Shown: positions 51,355-59,209 of the stretch, piece by piece
How positions within the stretch are numbered: position 1 is the first letter of the stretch
How the letters are laid out: each line of letters opens with the position of its first letter
Source: Mucilaginibacter endophyticus
Lineage (GTDB): Bacteria > Bacteroidota > Bacteroidia > Sphingobacteriales > Sphingobacteriaceae
DNA: 64,000 nucleotides
Direction: 5' to 3'
Assembly (NCBI RefSeq): GCF_003351025.1
Contig: NZ_QPCG01000003.1
Location: 795,281 to 859,280 of the forward strand
Translations under genes and position numbers: made by a program
Notes under the pieces: model-generated
Database searches by the model: none
What the model saw: only the letters and a program-made list of their open reading frames with translations
Told to the model about the DNA's origin: nothing

Positions 51355-51456
51355 TTATTGAAATAATGAGGTATTGAGTTATTGAATTGCAACTTGCTAT
51401 TTCAATAACTCTACATTCAATAATTCACCAGATCAATAATTCAATAATTAAAAAAC
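51355..51456. repeat. Octad-phased A/T-rich hairpin
   Basis: TGAAATAA, TGAGGTAT, TGAGTTAT and TGAATTGC start at 51359, 51367, 51375 and 51383, exactly 8 bases apart. The other arm carries TCAATAA words; GAGTTATTGAA (51376-51386) pairs perfectly with TTCAATAACTC (51401-51411). It lies between lemA and the TPM gene. Confidence 0.6.
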
Positions 51457-51891
51457 ATGGCTGTATTTAACGAAGAAGAACAGCAGCGCATTCGTAAGGC
51501 TATTGAAGAAGCCGAGCAGCGCTCATCGGGCGAGATCAGGGTCTGCATTGAAAAAAGATGCAGCGAGAATGTGCTTGACCGTGCGGCAAAATATTTCGTG
51601 CAGCTTAATATGCACAAAACCAAGCTAAGGCATGGCGTGCTGGTATACGTTGCCACTGTCGATCGTAAGTTCGCGATTATCGGCGATGCAGGAATCAACC
51701 AGGTAGTTCCTCCCGATTTTTGGGATACCACACGCGATGACATGCTGCAACATTTTAAATATGGCGATATTGTTGAAGGAATTGTTACAGGCTTGAAAAT
51801 TGCCGGCGAACAACTTCAAAAATACTTCCCTCATCAGGATGGCGATCAAAACGAACTTCCGGATGATATTGCCTTTATGGATGGCGATTAA
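51457..51891 (+). CDS. TPM domain protein, cytoplasmic or membrane-peripheral type
   Basis: 144 residues, one TPM (YgcG-like) domain: EEQQRIRKAIEEAEQRSSGE, VLVYVATVDRKFAIIGDAGI, then a mixed helical half. It has no signal peptide and no membrane helix, unlike the next gene. TPM domains are linked to protein quality control and photosystem assembly in other organisms and to LemA partners in bacteria. Confidence 0.88.
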   Translation: MAVFNEEEQQRIRKAIEEAEQRSSGEIRVCIEKRCSENVLDRAAKYFVQLNMHKTKLRHGVLVYVATVDRKFAIIGDAGINQVVPPDFWDTTRDDMLQHFKYGDIVEGIVTGLKIAGEQLQKYFPHQDGDQNELPDDIAFMDGD

Positions 51892-51903
51892 AAACTAAAA
51901 AAC

Positions 51904-52692
51904 ATGTTCAAAAAGTTTATACTGTTCTTCGGATTTATACTTTGCGCTGTTGCAGCAATTGCGCAGGATTTTCCGGAACGCTCCAATACCCTTGTTACCG
52001 ACTATACCAATACCTTAAGCCCGGCTGATAAACAACAGCTGGAAACTAAGCTGGTTGCCTTTAACGATTCTACCTCAACGCAAATAGCAGTAGTGATACT
52101 GAAATCTGTCGGTAACTATGATATCAATGACTATGGCGTTCAGTTGTTACGTAAATGGGGTATTGGCCAAAAAGACAAGAATAACGGCGTATTGGTACTT
52201 GTTGCCATTGGCGACCGTAAAATGAGTATCCAAACCGGCTACGGTGCCGAGGGTGCACTACCTGATATTGTTACACAGGATATTATCCAAAACGACCTTA
52301 AACCACATTTTAAACAAGGCGATTACTATGGCGGCCTTGATGCCGGGACAAACAGCATTATTAAAGCCATGAAAGGCGAATATAAAGCTGATAGGAAATC
52401 AAGCAAAAAAGGCAATGACGGTGGCCCTGCCGGTTTTATCATTATTATAATTGTAGTAGTGATCCTGATTATAATCTTCCGCAACCGTGGTGGAGGCGGT
52501 GGCAGGCAGATCATCGGTCGCCGGGGTGGTGCAAGCCCATTCTGGTGGTTCCTGGCAGGCAATATGCTTGGCGGTGGCGGTCGTAGCAACGGAGGCGATT
52601 GGGGAGGTTTTTCCGGCGGTGGCGGCGGTGGCGGATTTGGAGGCTTCGGCGGTGGCAGCGGTGGCGGTGGCGGCTCAAGCGGTAGTTGGTAG
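51904..52692 (+). CDS. TPM domain protein with signal peptide, membrane helix and glycine-rich tail
   Basis: 262 residues. Signal peptide (ILFFGFILCAVAAIAQ), TPM domain (about 20-155: VTDYTNTLSPADKQQLETKL, GNYDINDYGVQLLRKWG, GRGVQTGYGAEG), a membrane helix (IIIIIVVVILIIIFR), then a C-terminus of almost only Gly, Ser and Phe (SGGGGGGGFGGFGGGS). This is the usual YgcG plan. It is the exported partner of LemA and the cytoplasmic TPM protein; the glycine tail probably extends along the membrane surface. Confidence 0.9.
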   Translation: MFKKFILFFGFILCAVAAIAQDFPERSNTLVTDYTNTLSPADKQQLETKLVAFNDSTSTQIAVVILKSVGNYDINDYGVQLLRKWGIGQKDKNNGVLVLVAIGDRKMSIQTGYGAEGALPDIVTQDIIQNDLKPHFKQGDYYGGLDAGTNSIIKAMKGEYKADRKSSKKGNDGGPAGFIIIIIVVVILIIIFRNRGGGGGRQIIGRRGGASPFWWFLAGNMLGGGGRSNGGDWGGFSGGGGGGGFGGFGGGSGGGGGSSGSW

Positions 52693-52719
52693 TCGTTCAC
52701 AATAAACTCGTTCTAACTC

Positions 52720-53124
52720 ATGCAAAAAGACTACATCTTACGCGAGATCGAAAAGATCGTATATTCAATAACAAGGCTCGCGGGTTTCAAAAACAGCGTA
52801 AATCCTGAAGCATTTATTCAACATGCTGATCAATTGCTTCAGAATGAGTATGATCTAAAATTAAACGATTTACTTAAGCTAAGTATCGAAGATTTTGACA
52901 TTTTACTTGATGAGAGAAACTATTCGCCCGAAAAGCTTGATGCTTTGGCTCAGCTGTTATATATGTATTATGAGCCTTTTGTAGCTAATGACGAAACGTT
53001 AGCCGCCTTACAAAAGATCATTTCAATATTTAACCGTTTGGAAAAGATTCATAATCGTACATCATTCGAAAACATAAACAAGCGCAACGCCATCTATCAA
53101 TTTCTGCAAAACAACTATGAGTAA
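52720..53124 (+). CDS. Small helical protein of unknown function
   Basis: 134 residues, all helical with no signal peptide or membrane helix: MQKDYILREIEKIVYSITRL and repeated leucine-rich helices such as QLLYMYYEPFVANDETLAAL. It overlaps the NUDIX gene by eight bases, so the two are coupled. I do not recognise a family. Confidence 0.75.
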   Translation: MQKDYILREIEKIVYSITRLAGFKNSVNPEAFIQHADQLLQNEYDLKLNDLLKLSIEDFDILLDERNYSPEKLDALAQLLYMYYEPFVANDETLAALQKIISIFNRLEKIHNRTSFENINKRNAIYQFLQNNYE

Positions 53125-53668
53125 AGATCTCACCTGGAAACTACTTTCATCATCATACATCCATAAAGGCCCCTGGGCAACACTCCGCATTGATAAATGC
53201 GAAATGCCAAACGGCAAAATCGTTGAAGATTACTATGTACTTGAATATTCAAACTGGGTTAACGCGGTAGCTATAACCGAAGATAACAAGGTATTGATGG
53301 TAAAACAATACCGTCATGCAGCAAGCATTATCTCGCTCGAAATTCCGGGTGGCGTAATTGATGCCGGCGAAGATCCGGTTCATGCTATACGCCGCGAGTT
53401 ATTGGAAGAAACCGGCTATCAGTTTGATGAATTTGAATTGATCTGTACAGTTTATGGCAACCCATCTACAGCTAACAATCAAACTTTTACTTACTTTACC
53501 AAAGGCGGCAAAAAAGTACAAGGCCAGCACCTCGACGAACTGGAAGACCTGATTGTTGAGGAATATACCATTGAAGAGGTAAAACAATTACTGCTCAATA
53601 ACGAAATAAAACAAGCCATGCATTGCGCCGGTTTGTTTTACGGCATGATGAAGCTGGGAGTGATGTAA
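53117..53668 (+). CDS. NUDIX hydrolase
   Basis: 183 residues. The Nudix box GGVIDAGEDPVHAIRRELLE followed by ETGY fits G-x5-E-x7-REUxEExGU, and AITEDNKVLMVKQYRHAASI precedes it. It resembles the ADP-ribose/ADP-sugar pyrophosphatase branch. Its last codons and stop are duplicated at 54302-54365, beyond the toxin-antitoxin cassette. The gene itself is intact. Confidence 0.92.
   Translation: MSKDLTWKLLSSSYIHKGPWATLRIDKCEMPNGKIVEDYYVLEYSNWVNAVAITEDNKVLMVKQYRHAASIISLEIPGGVIDAGEDPVHAIRRELLEETGYQFDEFELICTVYGNPSTANNQTFTYFTKGGKKVQGQHLDELEDLIVEEYTIEEVKQLLLNNEIKQAMHCAGLFYGMMKLGVM
53604..53667 (+). repeat. Direct repeat, copy at the NUDIX 3' end
   Basis: 64 bases, 63 identical to 54302-54365 (C at 53628, G at 54326). 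It contains the last 21 codons of the NUDIX gene and the first two bases of the stop. Period between copies is 698 bases. A perfect palindrome GATGTAA-GA-TTACATC overlaps its right edge (53662-53677). Confidence 0.9.
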
Positions 53669-53708
53669 GATTACATCTGTAATATTTCAGATTTGAATGC
53701 TTTTTAGT

Positions 53709-53716
53709 TAAATTTG
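53709..53716 (+). promoter_or_regulatory. -7 element of the toxin-antitoxin cassette
   Basis: Exact TAAATTTG, its last base four bases before the DUF433 ATG at 53720, again predicting a leaderless or near-leaderless transcript. An ATCTG-N8-CAGAT dyad (53675-53692) just upstream could be an antitoxin operator. Confidence 0.5.
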
Positions 53717-53719
53717 AAT

Positions 53720-53947
53720 ATGCGGCAGATCGATTACAAGCAATTTATTGAAGTAAACCCGGAAATAAGATTTGGGAAGCCCGTAATTATAGGTACACGC
53801 ATTACCGTGTATGATGTTTTACAGTGGCTTGCTTCCGGTTCCACTCATGAAGAGATTATTGAAGATTTCCCCCAACTAAATGAAGATCATATTTTTGCCT
53901 GCCTTGCATATGCCGCGAATAAAGAGCGGACAATAAGAGTTGCATAA
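53720..53947 (+). CDS. DUF433 family antitoxin
   Basis: 75 residues. NPEIRFGKPVIIGTRITVYDVLQWLASG is the DUF433 winged-helix motif, the DNA-binding antitoxin that pairs with a PIN-like toxin. The start is ATG at 53720; a TTG two codons earlier overlaps the -7 element and is not used. It shares one base with the next gene (TAATG). The pair forms a classical DUF433/DUF5615 toxin-antitoxin module. Confidence 0.9.
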   Translation: MRQIDYKQFIEVNPEIRFGKPVIIGTRITVYDVLQWLASGSTHEEIIEDFPQLNEDHIFACLAYAANKERTIRVA

Positions 53948-54303
53948 TGGCTATAATTGCTTCTTACGAGATCCGTATCATTACTGATGAGAATATCTCG
54001 TGGCGTTTAAAGAAACTACTCCCATCATGGGACATTTTACCTGTAAATGAAATTGCGCCTCACGAACGTTTGAGCGATATCCGTATATGGCAATTCGCAA
54101 AAGCCAATGGTTATTCTATCTTGACTTTTGATGAAGACTTTAGGGAATTGCAGAATCTTTACTCCTCTCCTCCTAAAATAATATGGCTAAGGACTGGTAA
54201 CGTGAATACCAAAGCGATCTCCGACTTATTATCGCGATCCAGAAACTCAATTGTACAGTTTATTCAAGACGATTCATTGGGGGTGTTCGAGTTGTATTTG
54301 TAA
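53947..54303 (+). CDS. DUF5615 PIN-like toxin
   Basis: 118 residues. ITDENISWRLKKLL and NGYSILTFDEDFREL supply the acidic residues of the PIN-like nuclease fold (Mut7-C/DUF5615). It is translated together with the DUF433 antitoxin. The predicted activity is RNA cleavage that halts growth when the antitoxin is lost. The gene ends directly in front of the second direct repeat. Confidence 0.88.
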   Translation: MAIIASYEIRIITDENISWRLKKLLPSWDILPVNEIAPHERLSDIRIWQFAKANGYSILTFDEDFRELQNLYSSPPKIIWLRTGNVNTKAISDLLSRSRNSIVQFIQDDSLGVFELYL

Positions 54304-54365
54304 ATAAAACAAGCCATGCATTGCGGCGGTTTGTTTTACGGCATGATGAAGCTGGGAGTGATGTA
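54302..54365 (+). repeat. Direct repeat, duplicated NUDIX 3' end beyond the cassette
   Basis: Second copy of the 64-bp repeat. It still encodes the end of the NUDIX protein (about KQAMHCGGLFYGMMKLGVM then TAG) but has no start or body, so it is a gene-end remnant. It probably marks the original chromosomal end of the NUDIX gene, because here the stop abuts the convergent neighbour by two bases. Confidence 0.9.
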
Positions 54366-54368
54366 GAA

Positions 54369-54824
54369 TCACTCCGGGCAGTTATCTTTCCGGCGGGTAT
54401 CAACTATATAGATGATCTTCCAACCATCCGTGGTTTTCATCAGTTGAAAAACATCGACACCGCAATGGCTGTATTTATCATCTAAATAAAACTTATATGG
54501 CGCCCAAACGCTGGCCAAAGGGCCATCGATCTTAATATCGGTAAAGGTTATACGCTCATCATAAACACCTTTATGCGGGGTTCCAATCAATTTTATAAAA
54601 TCATCAGGGTTTTCAATCTCCAGGGCTACCGAACCATCTTTTTTATTAGCCACACTATGAAATGCTATTCCTTTGGCAAAGGTTGCCCTGAGCATCGTGC
54701 TGTCGCCCTTGCGCATGGCATTAAACATGGTGTTGATAGTTTGCTTAATAGCATCCTGCTCTGTTTGCTGAGCAAAGGAATTCGACGAGAGCGCGACAAG
54801 AAAAAGGAGTATCAGTTTTTTCAT
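54369..54824 (-). CDS. Secreted DUF4440/NTF2-like protein
   Basis: 151 residues. Signal peptide (LILLFLVALSSNSFAQ), then a compact alpha/beta barrel of the NTF2/DUF4440 type (about 25-145), with INTMFNAMRKGDSTML and the CGVDVFQLMKTTDGWKIIYI strands. The activity is unknown. The frame is open 20 codons further, but the dnaA terminator lies there, so the start at 54824 is right. Confidence 0.85.
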   Translation of the reverse strand: MKKLILLFLVALSSNSFAQQTEQDAIKQTINTMFNAMRKGDSTMLRATFAKGIAFHSVANKKDGSVALEIENPDDFIKLIGTPHKGVYDERITFTDIKIDGPLASVWAPYKFYLDDKYSHCGVDVFQLMKTTDGWKIIYIVDTRRKDNCPE

Positions 54825-54855
54825 AATTAAATATAAAATATTGCCACCAAACAAA

Positions 54856-54881
54856 AAAGCCCTGCATAAATGCAAGGCTTT
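54856..54881 (-). terminator. Terminator of dnaA
   Basis: Stem AAAAGCCcTGCAT / ATGCAaGGCTTTT with one mismatch or G-U pair and a T-rich run on the minus strand, between dnaA and the NTF2-like gene. Confidence 0.8.
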
Positions 54882-54901
54882 CATATTTACAAAATCGTTA
54901 T

Positions 54902-56326
54902 TTACGACATTTTCAATTTTTTCTGAATATCGGCTACGTAGCCTTTAAATTTCTTATCGGTATCAATTAAGTCTTCTACAGTTTGGCAGGCATAGATCAC
55001 GGTAGAGTGGTCGCGGCCGCCAAAGAAATGACCAATTGATTTCAATGAGCTTTTGGTATGGGCTTTTGCCAGGTACATTGAAATTTGACGGGCCTGAACA
55101 ATTTCGCGTTTGCGGGTCTGTGATTTCACCATCTCAATAGGCACTTCAAAATACTCGCACACCAGGCTTTGAATATACTCCATCGAAATTTCTTTAGATG
55201 AGTTCTTCACAAAGTTTTTCAACATTTGTTTAGCCAGGTTCAGGTCAATCTCCTTACGGTTAAGGGTTGACTGTGCCAGTAATGACACCATAGCTCCTTC
55301 CAGCTCACGTACGTTATTGTCGATATTATGAGCAACGTATTCAATCACATCGTTTGACAGATCGATACCGTCCTGATAGATCTTATTTTTCAGGATAGCC
55401 ATACGGGTTTCCAGATCAGGGATCTGTAAATCGGCAGATAGGCCCCATTTAAACCTCGAAAGCAGGCGTTCTTCCAAACCGGCCAGATCTTTAGGCGCTT
55501 TATCTGATGTAATGATTAGTTGCTTGCCTGACTGGTGCAGATGGTTAAATATATGAAAGAAGAAATCCTGTGTTTTCTCTTTACCGGCAAAGTTGTGCAC
55601 ATCGTCCATGATCAGCACGTCAATGGCCTGGTAAAAGTTCACAAAGTCGTTGATGTTGTTATGCTTTAAGGCATCAACAAATTGCTGTGTAAATTTTTCG
55701 CATGATACATACAGTACCAGTTTATCGGGCAGGGTGCGCTTGATTTCGTTACCGATGGCTTGTGCCAGGTGGGTTTTACCTAAACCCACGCCGCCATAAA
55801 TCATCAACGGGTTAAAAGAGGTACCACCGGGTTTAGCCGCTACCGCGTAACCTGCCGAACGGGCCAGACGGTTACAATCACCTTCAACAAAGTTTTCGAA
55901 GGTGTAATTACGGTTAAGCTGAGGATCTACGTTCAACTTTTTAAGCCCGGGTATAACAAAAGGATTTTTAATGTCCTTGTTAATTGAAATAGGTATCGGC
56001 ATACTCTGATGTTTTGAATCAGCGCCATTTCCGTTTGAAGGCATATTAGTTGTGTATGGTTTACTTGATGATTGCTCAACAACTATATTATACTCTAAAC
56101 GTCCTTCATCGCCCAATTGTTTCTTAATGGTTTTGCGCAGCAACCCTACATAGTGCTCTTCAAGCCACTCGTAAAAGAATAAACTTGGTACTTGTATGGT
56201 TAATACGCTTCCTTCCATTCTCAAAGCTTTTATCGGCTCAAACCAGGTCTTAAAACTCTGGGCCGGTATGTTGTCTTTGATGATCTGAAGGCAGCTATTC
56301 CAAACGTTCGTACAAGTTTTTTCCAT
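54902..56326 (-). CDS. dnaA: Chromosomal replication initiator DnaA
   Basis: 474 residues. Domain I at the N-terminus (WNSCLQIIKDNIPAQSFKTW), a linker, the AAA+ domain with Walker A GGVGLGKTHL (178-187) and Walker B LIMDDVHNF near 245, and the domain IV DNA-binding signature GGRDHSTVIYACQTVEDL (436-453). It opens the replication origin. The 854 bases upstream show only one near-perfect DnaA box (TATGGATAA at 56491-56499), so an origin is not obvious here. Confidence 0.95.
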   Translation of the reverse strand: MEKTCTNVWNSCLQIIKDNIPAQSFKTWFEPIKALRMEGSVLTIQVPSLFFYEWLEEHYVGLLRKTIKKQLGDEGRLEYNIVVEQSSSKPYTTNMPSNGNGADSKHQSMPIPISINKDIKNPFVIPGLKKLNVDPQLNRNYTFENFVEGDCNRLARSAGYAVAAKPGGTSFNPLMIYGGVGLGKTHLAQAIGNEIKRTLPDKLVLYVSCEKFTQQFVDALKHNNINDFVNFYQAIDVLIMDDVHNFAGKEKTQDFFFHIFNHLHQSGKQLIITSDKAPKDLAGLEERLLSRFKWGLSADLQIPDLETRMAILKNKIYQDGIDLSNDVIEYVAHNIDNNVRELEGAMVSLLAQSTLNRKEIDLNLAKQMLKNFVKNSSKEISMEYIQSLVCEYFEVPIEMVKSQTRKREIVQARQISMYLAKAHTKSSLKSIGHFFGGRDHSTVIYACQTVEDLIDTDKKFKGYVADIQKKLKMS

Positions 56327-57180
56327 ATAGATATAAGTAAAATATTGATTTCCAACCCCCAGCGAAACAACTTTTGGCCTTGCTACGGAACATCGAATAT
56401 TGCCAAAAAAAGCTTATAAAAAAATTAAATTTTCACTTTTTTAACATTTGGCTTTTTATTAACAAATTCGATTTTTCAATGAAATTTTTGTATGGATAAC
56501 ATAATTTTTGGTATAAAAATCACAATCCGAATATTTCTTCATTATTTTTTTCTTTTTTTGAAATTTCAAAAAAAAGAAGAACAAAACCACCTGTTACAAC
56601 CCTTAATTATACGCCAAAACACAGGCAATGTTTGCGCCTTTTTTACGGTTATCGCAAACAAAAAATTAACACACTGGTTTAGTGTCTTATAAAAATAAAA
56701 ACCAAGTTTTTTTGATTTGTGGCACGCTAAAAACACATGCAAGGAAGCCACATCACGATGCCCATACGCCCCAAAATATTGGTGATTTCCCGGAGATAGT
56801 ATAGCTTTCAACCGAAGTTACGATAAAACGCGATAAGTTTTAATTACCGGGGGCCTCTATTCCCAAAAGATGTAAACTTTTCTCAGCACTTTCTCGTTGC
56901 CCTTTCCCGATAACTCCCACGATTTTCACAAATTATGTTTTATGGAAGATTTCACAAGCCTAACAGTTTAAACACCGGCACCACAGCCTGTATATTCTGC
57001 ATTGATACATTACGCGCAAATAAGCGATTGCCTAAAAGCAATATTTATGATCAATGCTGAAAAGGTAGCCTCTACGAGGCAAAGAGTGCTACTATTATTT
57101 GCTACAAACAGGTATCCCCTAGGGGGAATAGAAGATGATAGGATAGAAATTAGTACGTACAGTAATAGACAACGCAGTAC
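56327..57180. other. Long intergenic stretch upstream of dnaA
   Basis: 854 bases without a convincing gene. It holds a near-perfect 29-base palindrome TTCTTTTTTTGAAATTTC with its complement (56550-56578), an 8-bp inverted repeat TGTTTGCG / CGCAAACA (56629-56660), one DnaA-box-like word (56491-56499) and a CCCCTAGGGG palindrome near 57116. The dnaA promoter must lie at its left end. The frames at 56492 and 57002 look non-coding. Confidence 0.5.
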
Positions 57181-57711
57181 TTAATACAGCTCTTCCATAT
57201 CCTGCCTGATGAGGCCTAAAGCAACATCATAAGGATTATCTTCCAGCTTGCTTAAATGCACCAGGATAACTTTACTTAGTTCAAGCGCAGAGGTATCAGG
57301 AGGCAATGCCTTCACCGCATTGTTGATCAGGCTAATGGTATCGTCCTTTACCCTTTTTACCACATTCCAAACCCGGGCGCTCACATAAATTTGCTGGGTA
57401 ATATTATGCTGAAACTCGTTACGTACCTCATTGATAATAATTGCCTGTAGCTCGGCAGCGGTATCGGCCGATCCGTTAAGACGAATGAGCAGACTTGCCG
57501 GGTTAACCCTTTCAATAAATAGTACAACCCGCTCGTAGGCCTGCAACCGCAACGGCAGGGTTTGATTGCTGATGGTACGCTTTAACTCCAACAGCTGGAT
57601 ACTTTCTGATTTATCAAGATATGGTTTAAACAAGTAAAAAGCGATATATACAACGCCTAAACCCGAAACGGTATACTTTAAAATATCAAACAAAAAAGGC
57701 AGAGCCAGCAT
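57181..57711 (-). CDS. Membrane-anchored protein of unknown function (DUF7935-like)
   Basis: 176 residues. One N-terminal helix (LPFLFDILKYTVSGLGVVYIAFYLF) anchors a helical domain with RLQAYERVVLFIERVNPASL, a widespread but uncharacterised Bacteroidota family that I think is DUF7935 (name from memory). It is divergent from the A-type Fe-S carrier gene; the GTCAT dyad at 57733-57748 lies between them. Confidence 0.8.
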   Translation of the reverse strand: MLALPFLFDILKYTVSGLGVVYIAFYLFKPYLDKSESIQLLELKRTISNQTLPLRLQAYERVVLFIERVNPASLLIRLNGSADTAAELQAIIINEVRNEFQHNITQQIYVSARVWNVVKRVKDDTISLINNAVKALPPDTSALELSKVILVHLSKLEDNPYDVALGLIRQDMEELY

Positions 57712-57732
57712 ATTTATAAATGTTATATAGCG

Positions 57733-57748
57733 GTCATAAAATTATGAC
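57733..57748. promoter_or_regulatory. GTCATA-N4-TATGAC dyad
   Basis: Perfect 6-4-6 palindrome between the divergent DUF7935-like and iscA-like genes, related to the dyads at 16241-16260 and 29771-29784 but with a spacer two bases longer. Confidence 0.42.
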
Positions 57749-57773
57749 ATTAACAAAAATCTGCATTTTACGT

Positions 57774-57781
57774 TATATTTG
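57774..57781 (+). promoter_or_regulatory. -7 element of the A-type Fe-S carrier gene
   Basis: Exact TATATTTG. Transcription would start near 57787, so the start codon must be the ATG at 57803 rather than the frame opening at 57779. Confidence 0.5.
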
Positions 57782-57802
57782 TGTAGAATAAATAAAAATA
57801 AG

Positions 57803-58150
57803 ATGAGTATAGCTGTTGAAACTGCTCCGGTTTCTTTTACACCGGGCGCCGTAAAAGAACTGTTTAAATTAAAAGACCAGCAAGAAATAAACGAGGAGTT
57901 TGGTTTACGCGTTGGAGTTGAGGGTGGTGGCTGCTCGGGCATGAACTATATTTTAGGCTTCGACATGAAAAAAGACGGCGACCAGGAATACATCATTGAT
58001 GGTATAAAAGTATTTATGCATAAAGCGCATGGCTTATACCTGGCCGGTATGCAAATTGATTACCAGGACGGATTAAACGCCCGTGGTTTTACTTTCAACA
58101 ACCCTAACGCTGCCAGCACTTGTGGTTGCGGCTCTTCGTTCTCGGTTTAA
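57803..58150 (+). CDS. A-type iron-sulfur cluster carrier (IscA/SufA/ErpA family)
   Basis: 115 residues starting MSIAVETAPVSF. HesB/IscA fold with GGGCSGMNY and the C-terminal CGCGSSFSV; the three conserved cysteines bind iron or a cluster. It passes Fe-S clusters to target enzymes. It stands apart from any isc/suf cluster in this window and is followed by a strong terminator. Confidence 0.92.
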   Translation: MSIAVETAPVSFTPGAVKELFKLKDQQEINEEFGLRVGVEGGGCSGMNYILGFDMKKDGDQEYIIDGIKVFMHKAHGLYLAGMQIDYQDGLNARGFTFNNPNAASTCGCGSSFSV

Positions 58151-58171
58151 GACAGAGACATTTAAAATATT

Positions 58172-58205
58172 AAAAGCCGCTTCATAAAAACATGAAGCGG
58201 CTTTT
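58172..58205. terminator. Bidirectional terminator after the Fe-S carrier gene
   Basis: Fourteen-base-pair stem AAAAGCCGCTTCAT / ATGAAGCGGCTTTT with a six-base loop, between convergent genes. Confidence 0.9.
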
Positions 58206-58215
58206 GTTTATGGGT

Positions 58216-59022
58216 TTATTTCAATCCTTCATTAATGGTCTTCCTCATCCAATAAGGAGAGTTTACAGCAAAACCTACCGTATGAAAAGCAACCTTTCCT
58301 TCCTTATCTAAAATAACGCTCGTCGGATAAAGTCCTATTTTATAGCCGGAAGCAATATACCGGCCATCATCTATAATATCATACTTAAACTCCGTCTGCT
58401 TCAAAAATTTCTTCAGGTCATACCGATCATCCAGCGCTATTGCCAGGAAAACCACATTCGTGTTATTTTTATAATCATCAACCAGTTTGTTTAACTCCGG
58501 AATCTCCTGCATACAGGCTGGGCAGCCTATAAACCAAAAATTCAATACCACTATTTTGCCACGCAAATCTTTTAATTTGATTTTATTACCATTAATATCA
58601 TGTGTACTAAATGGCTCCATAACCTCACCGGTATTAAAATAAGAAGATTCATAAGGTTTGGGAAGCGAAGCCATATACTGCTCCTGGGCCTCTTCGGGTG
58701 ATAGTTGCTTAGGGGTATTTATGGAAACTCTATCAGTAGGTGCGGTATTGGGCTTTATGTATCGTGCCTCCCGTTCATCCTTCCTGCTAAGTATAAAAGC
58801 AGTTTTGGTGTCTTCCATATTTTCGGGCAGTAAAACATATTGCCTGGTACGCATCAGATCGCTCCATTGCTTATAAGTTAGTTGTTTCCCGGTCGAATCC
58901 TTTACAACTGAATGATCATCGATTCTGAATGAACGATTAACAGCTTTATGCCTCAGCGTATCCTGCGCCCAGCTATTGAAACTCAACGCAATTAAGAAAA
59001 GCAATGGCGTAAAATATTTCAT
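58216..59022 (-). CDS. TlpA-like secreted thioredoxin
   Basis: 268 residues. Signal peptide (FTPLLFLIALSFNSWAQ), a conserved N-terminal region, then a TlpA/AhpC-type thioredoxin domain (about 135-265) with LRGKIVVLNFWFIGCPACMQ carrying the Cys-Pro-Ala-Cys active site. It is a periplasmic thiol-disulfide enzyme, perhaps in cytochrome or envelope-protein maturation. The start at 59022 follows the signal peptide. Confidence 0.9.
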   Translation of the reverse strand: MKYFTPLLFLIALSFNSWAQDTLRHKAVNRSFRIDDHSVVKDSTGKQLTYKQWSDLMRTRQYVLLPENMEDTKTAFILSRKDEREARYIKPNTAPTDRVSINTPKQLSPEEAQEQYMASLPKPYESSYFNTGEVMEPFSTHDINGNKIKLKDLRGKIVVLNFWFIGCPACMQEIPELNKLVDDYKNNTNVVFLAIALDDRYDLKKFLKQTEFKYDIIDDGRYIASGYKIGLYPTSVILDKEGKVAFHTVGFAVNSPYWMRKTINEGLK

Positions 59023-59209
59023 GATATGGTTTAGTATTAATTTCATAAATATACAATACAGATATTTAATTATAAAGCATCAAAGTGTAACAAACAAGCA
59101 AAACAATTAGCGGCCGGATTATACTATCTATCAAAAAGATTATTGAGCAATAACTGTAACAAATAGGCATAATGCTTAGTCATACCGACAAGTTTTTTAT
59201 ATTTATACC

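Noticed and set aside
52326..52700. Proline-rich minus-strand frame opposite the TPM glycine tail
   Set aside because: It is the reverse complement of the glycine-codon run and has no independent support.
56327..57180. Replication origin next to dnaA
   Set aside because: Only one near-match to a DnaA box (TATGGATAA, 56491-56499) and no cluster or A/T-rich unwinding array with boxes; the position of dnaA alone is not enough in Bacteroidota.
57002..57184. 60-residue plus-strand frame upstream of the DUF7935-like gene
   Set aside because: No promoter, no recognisable protein features, and its end overlaps the convergent gene.
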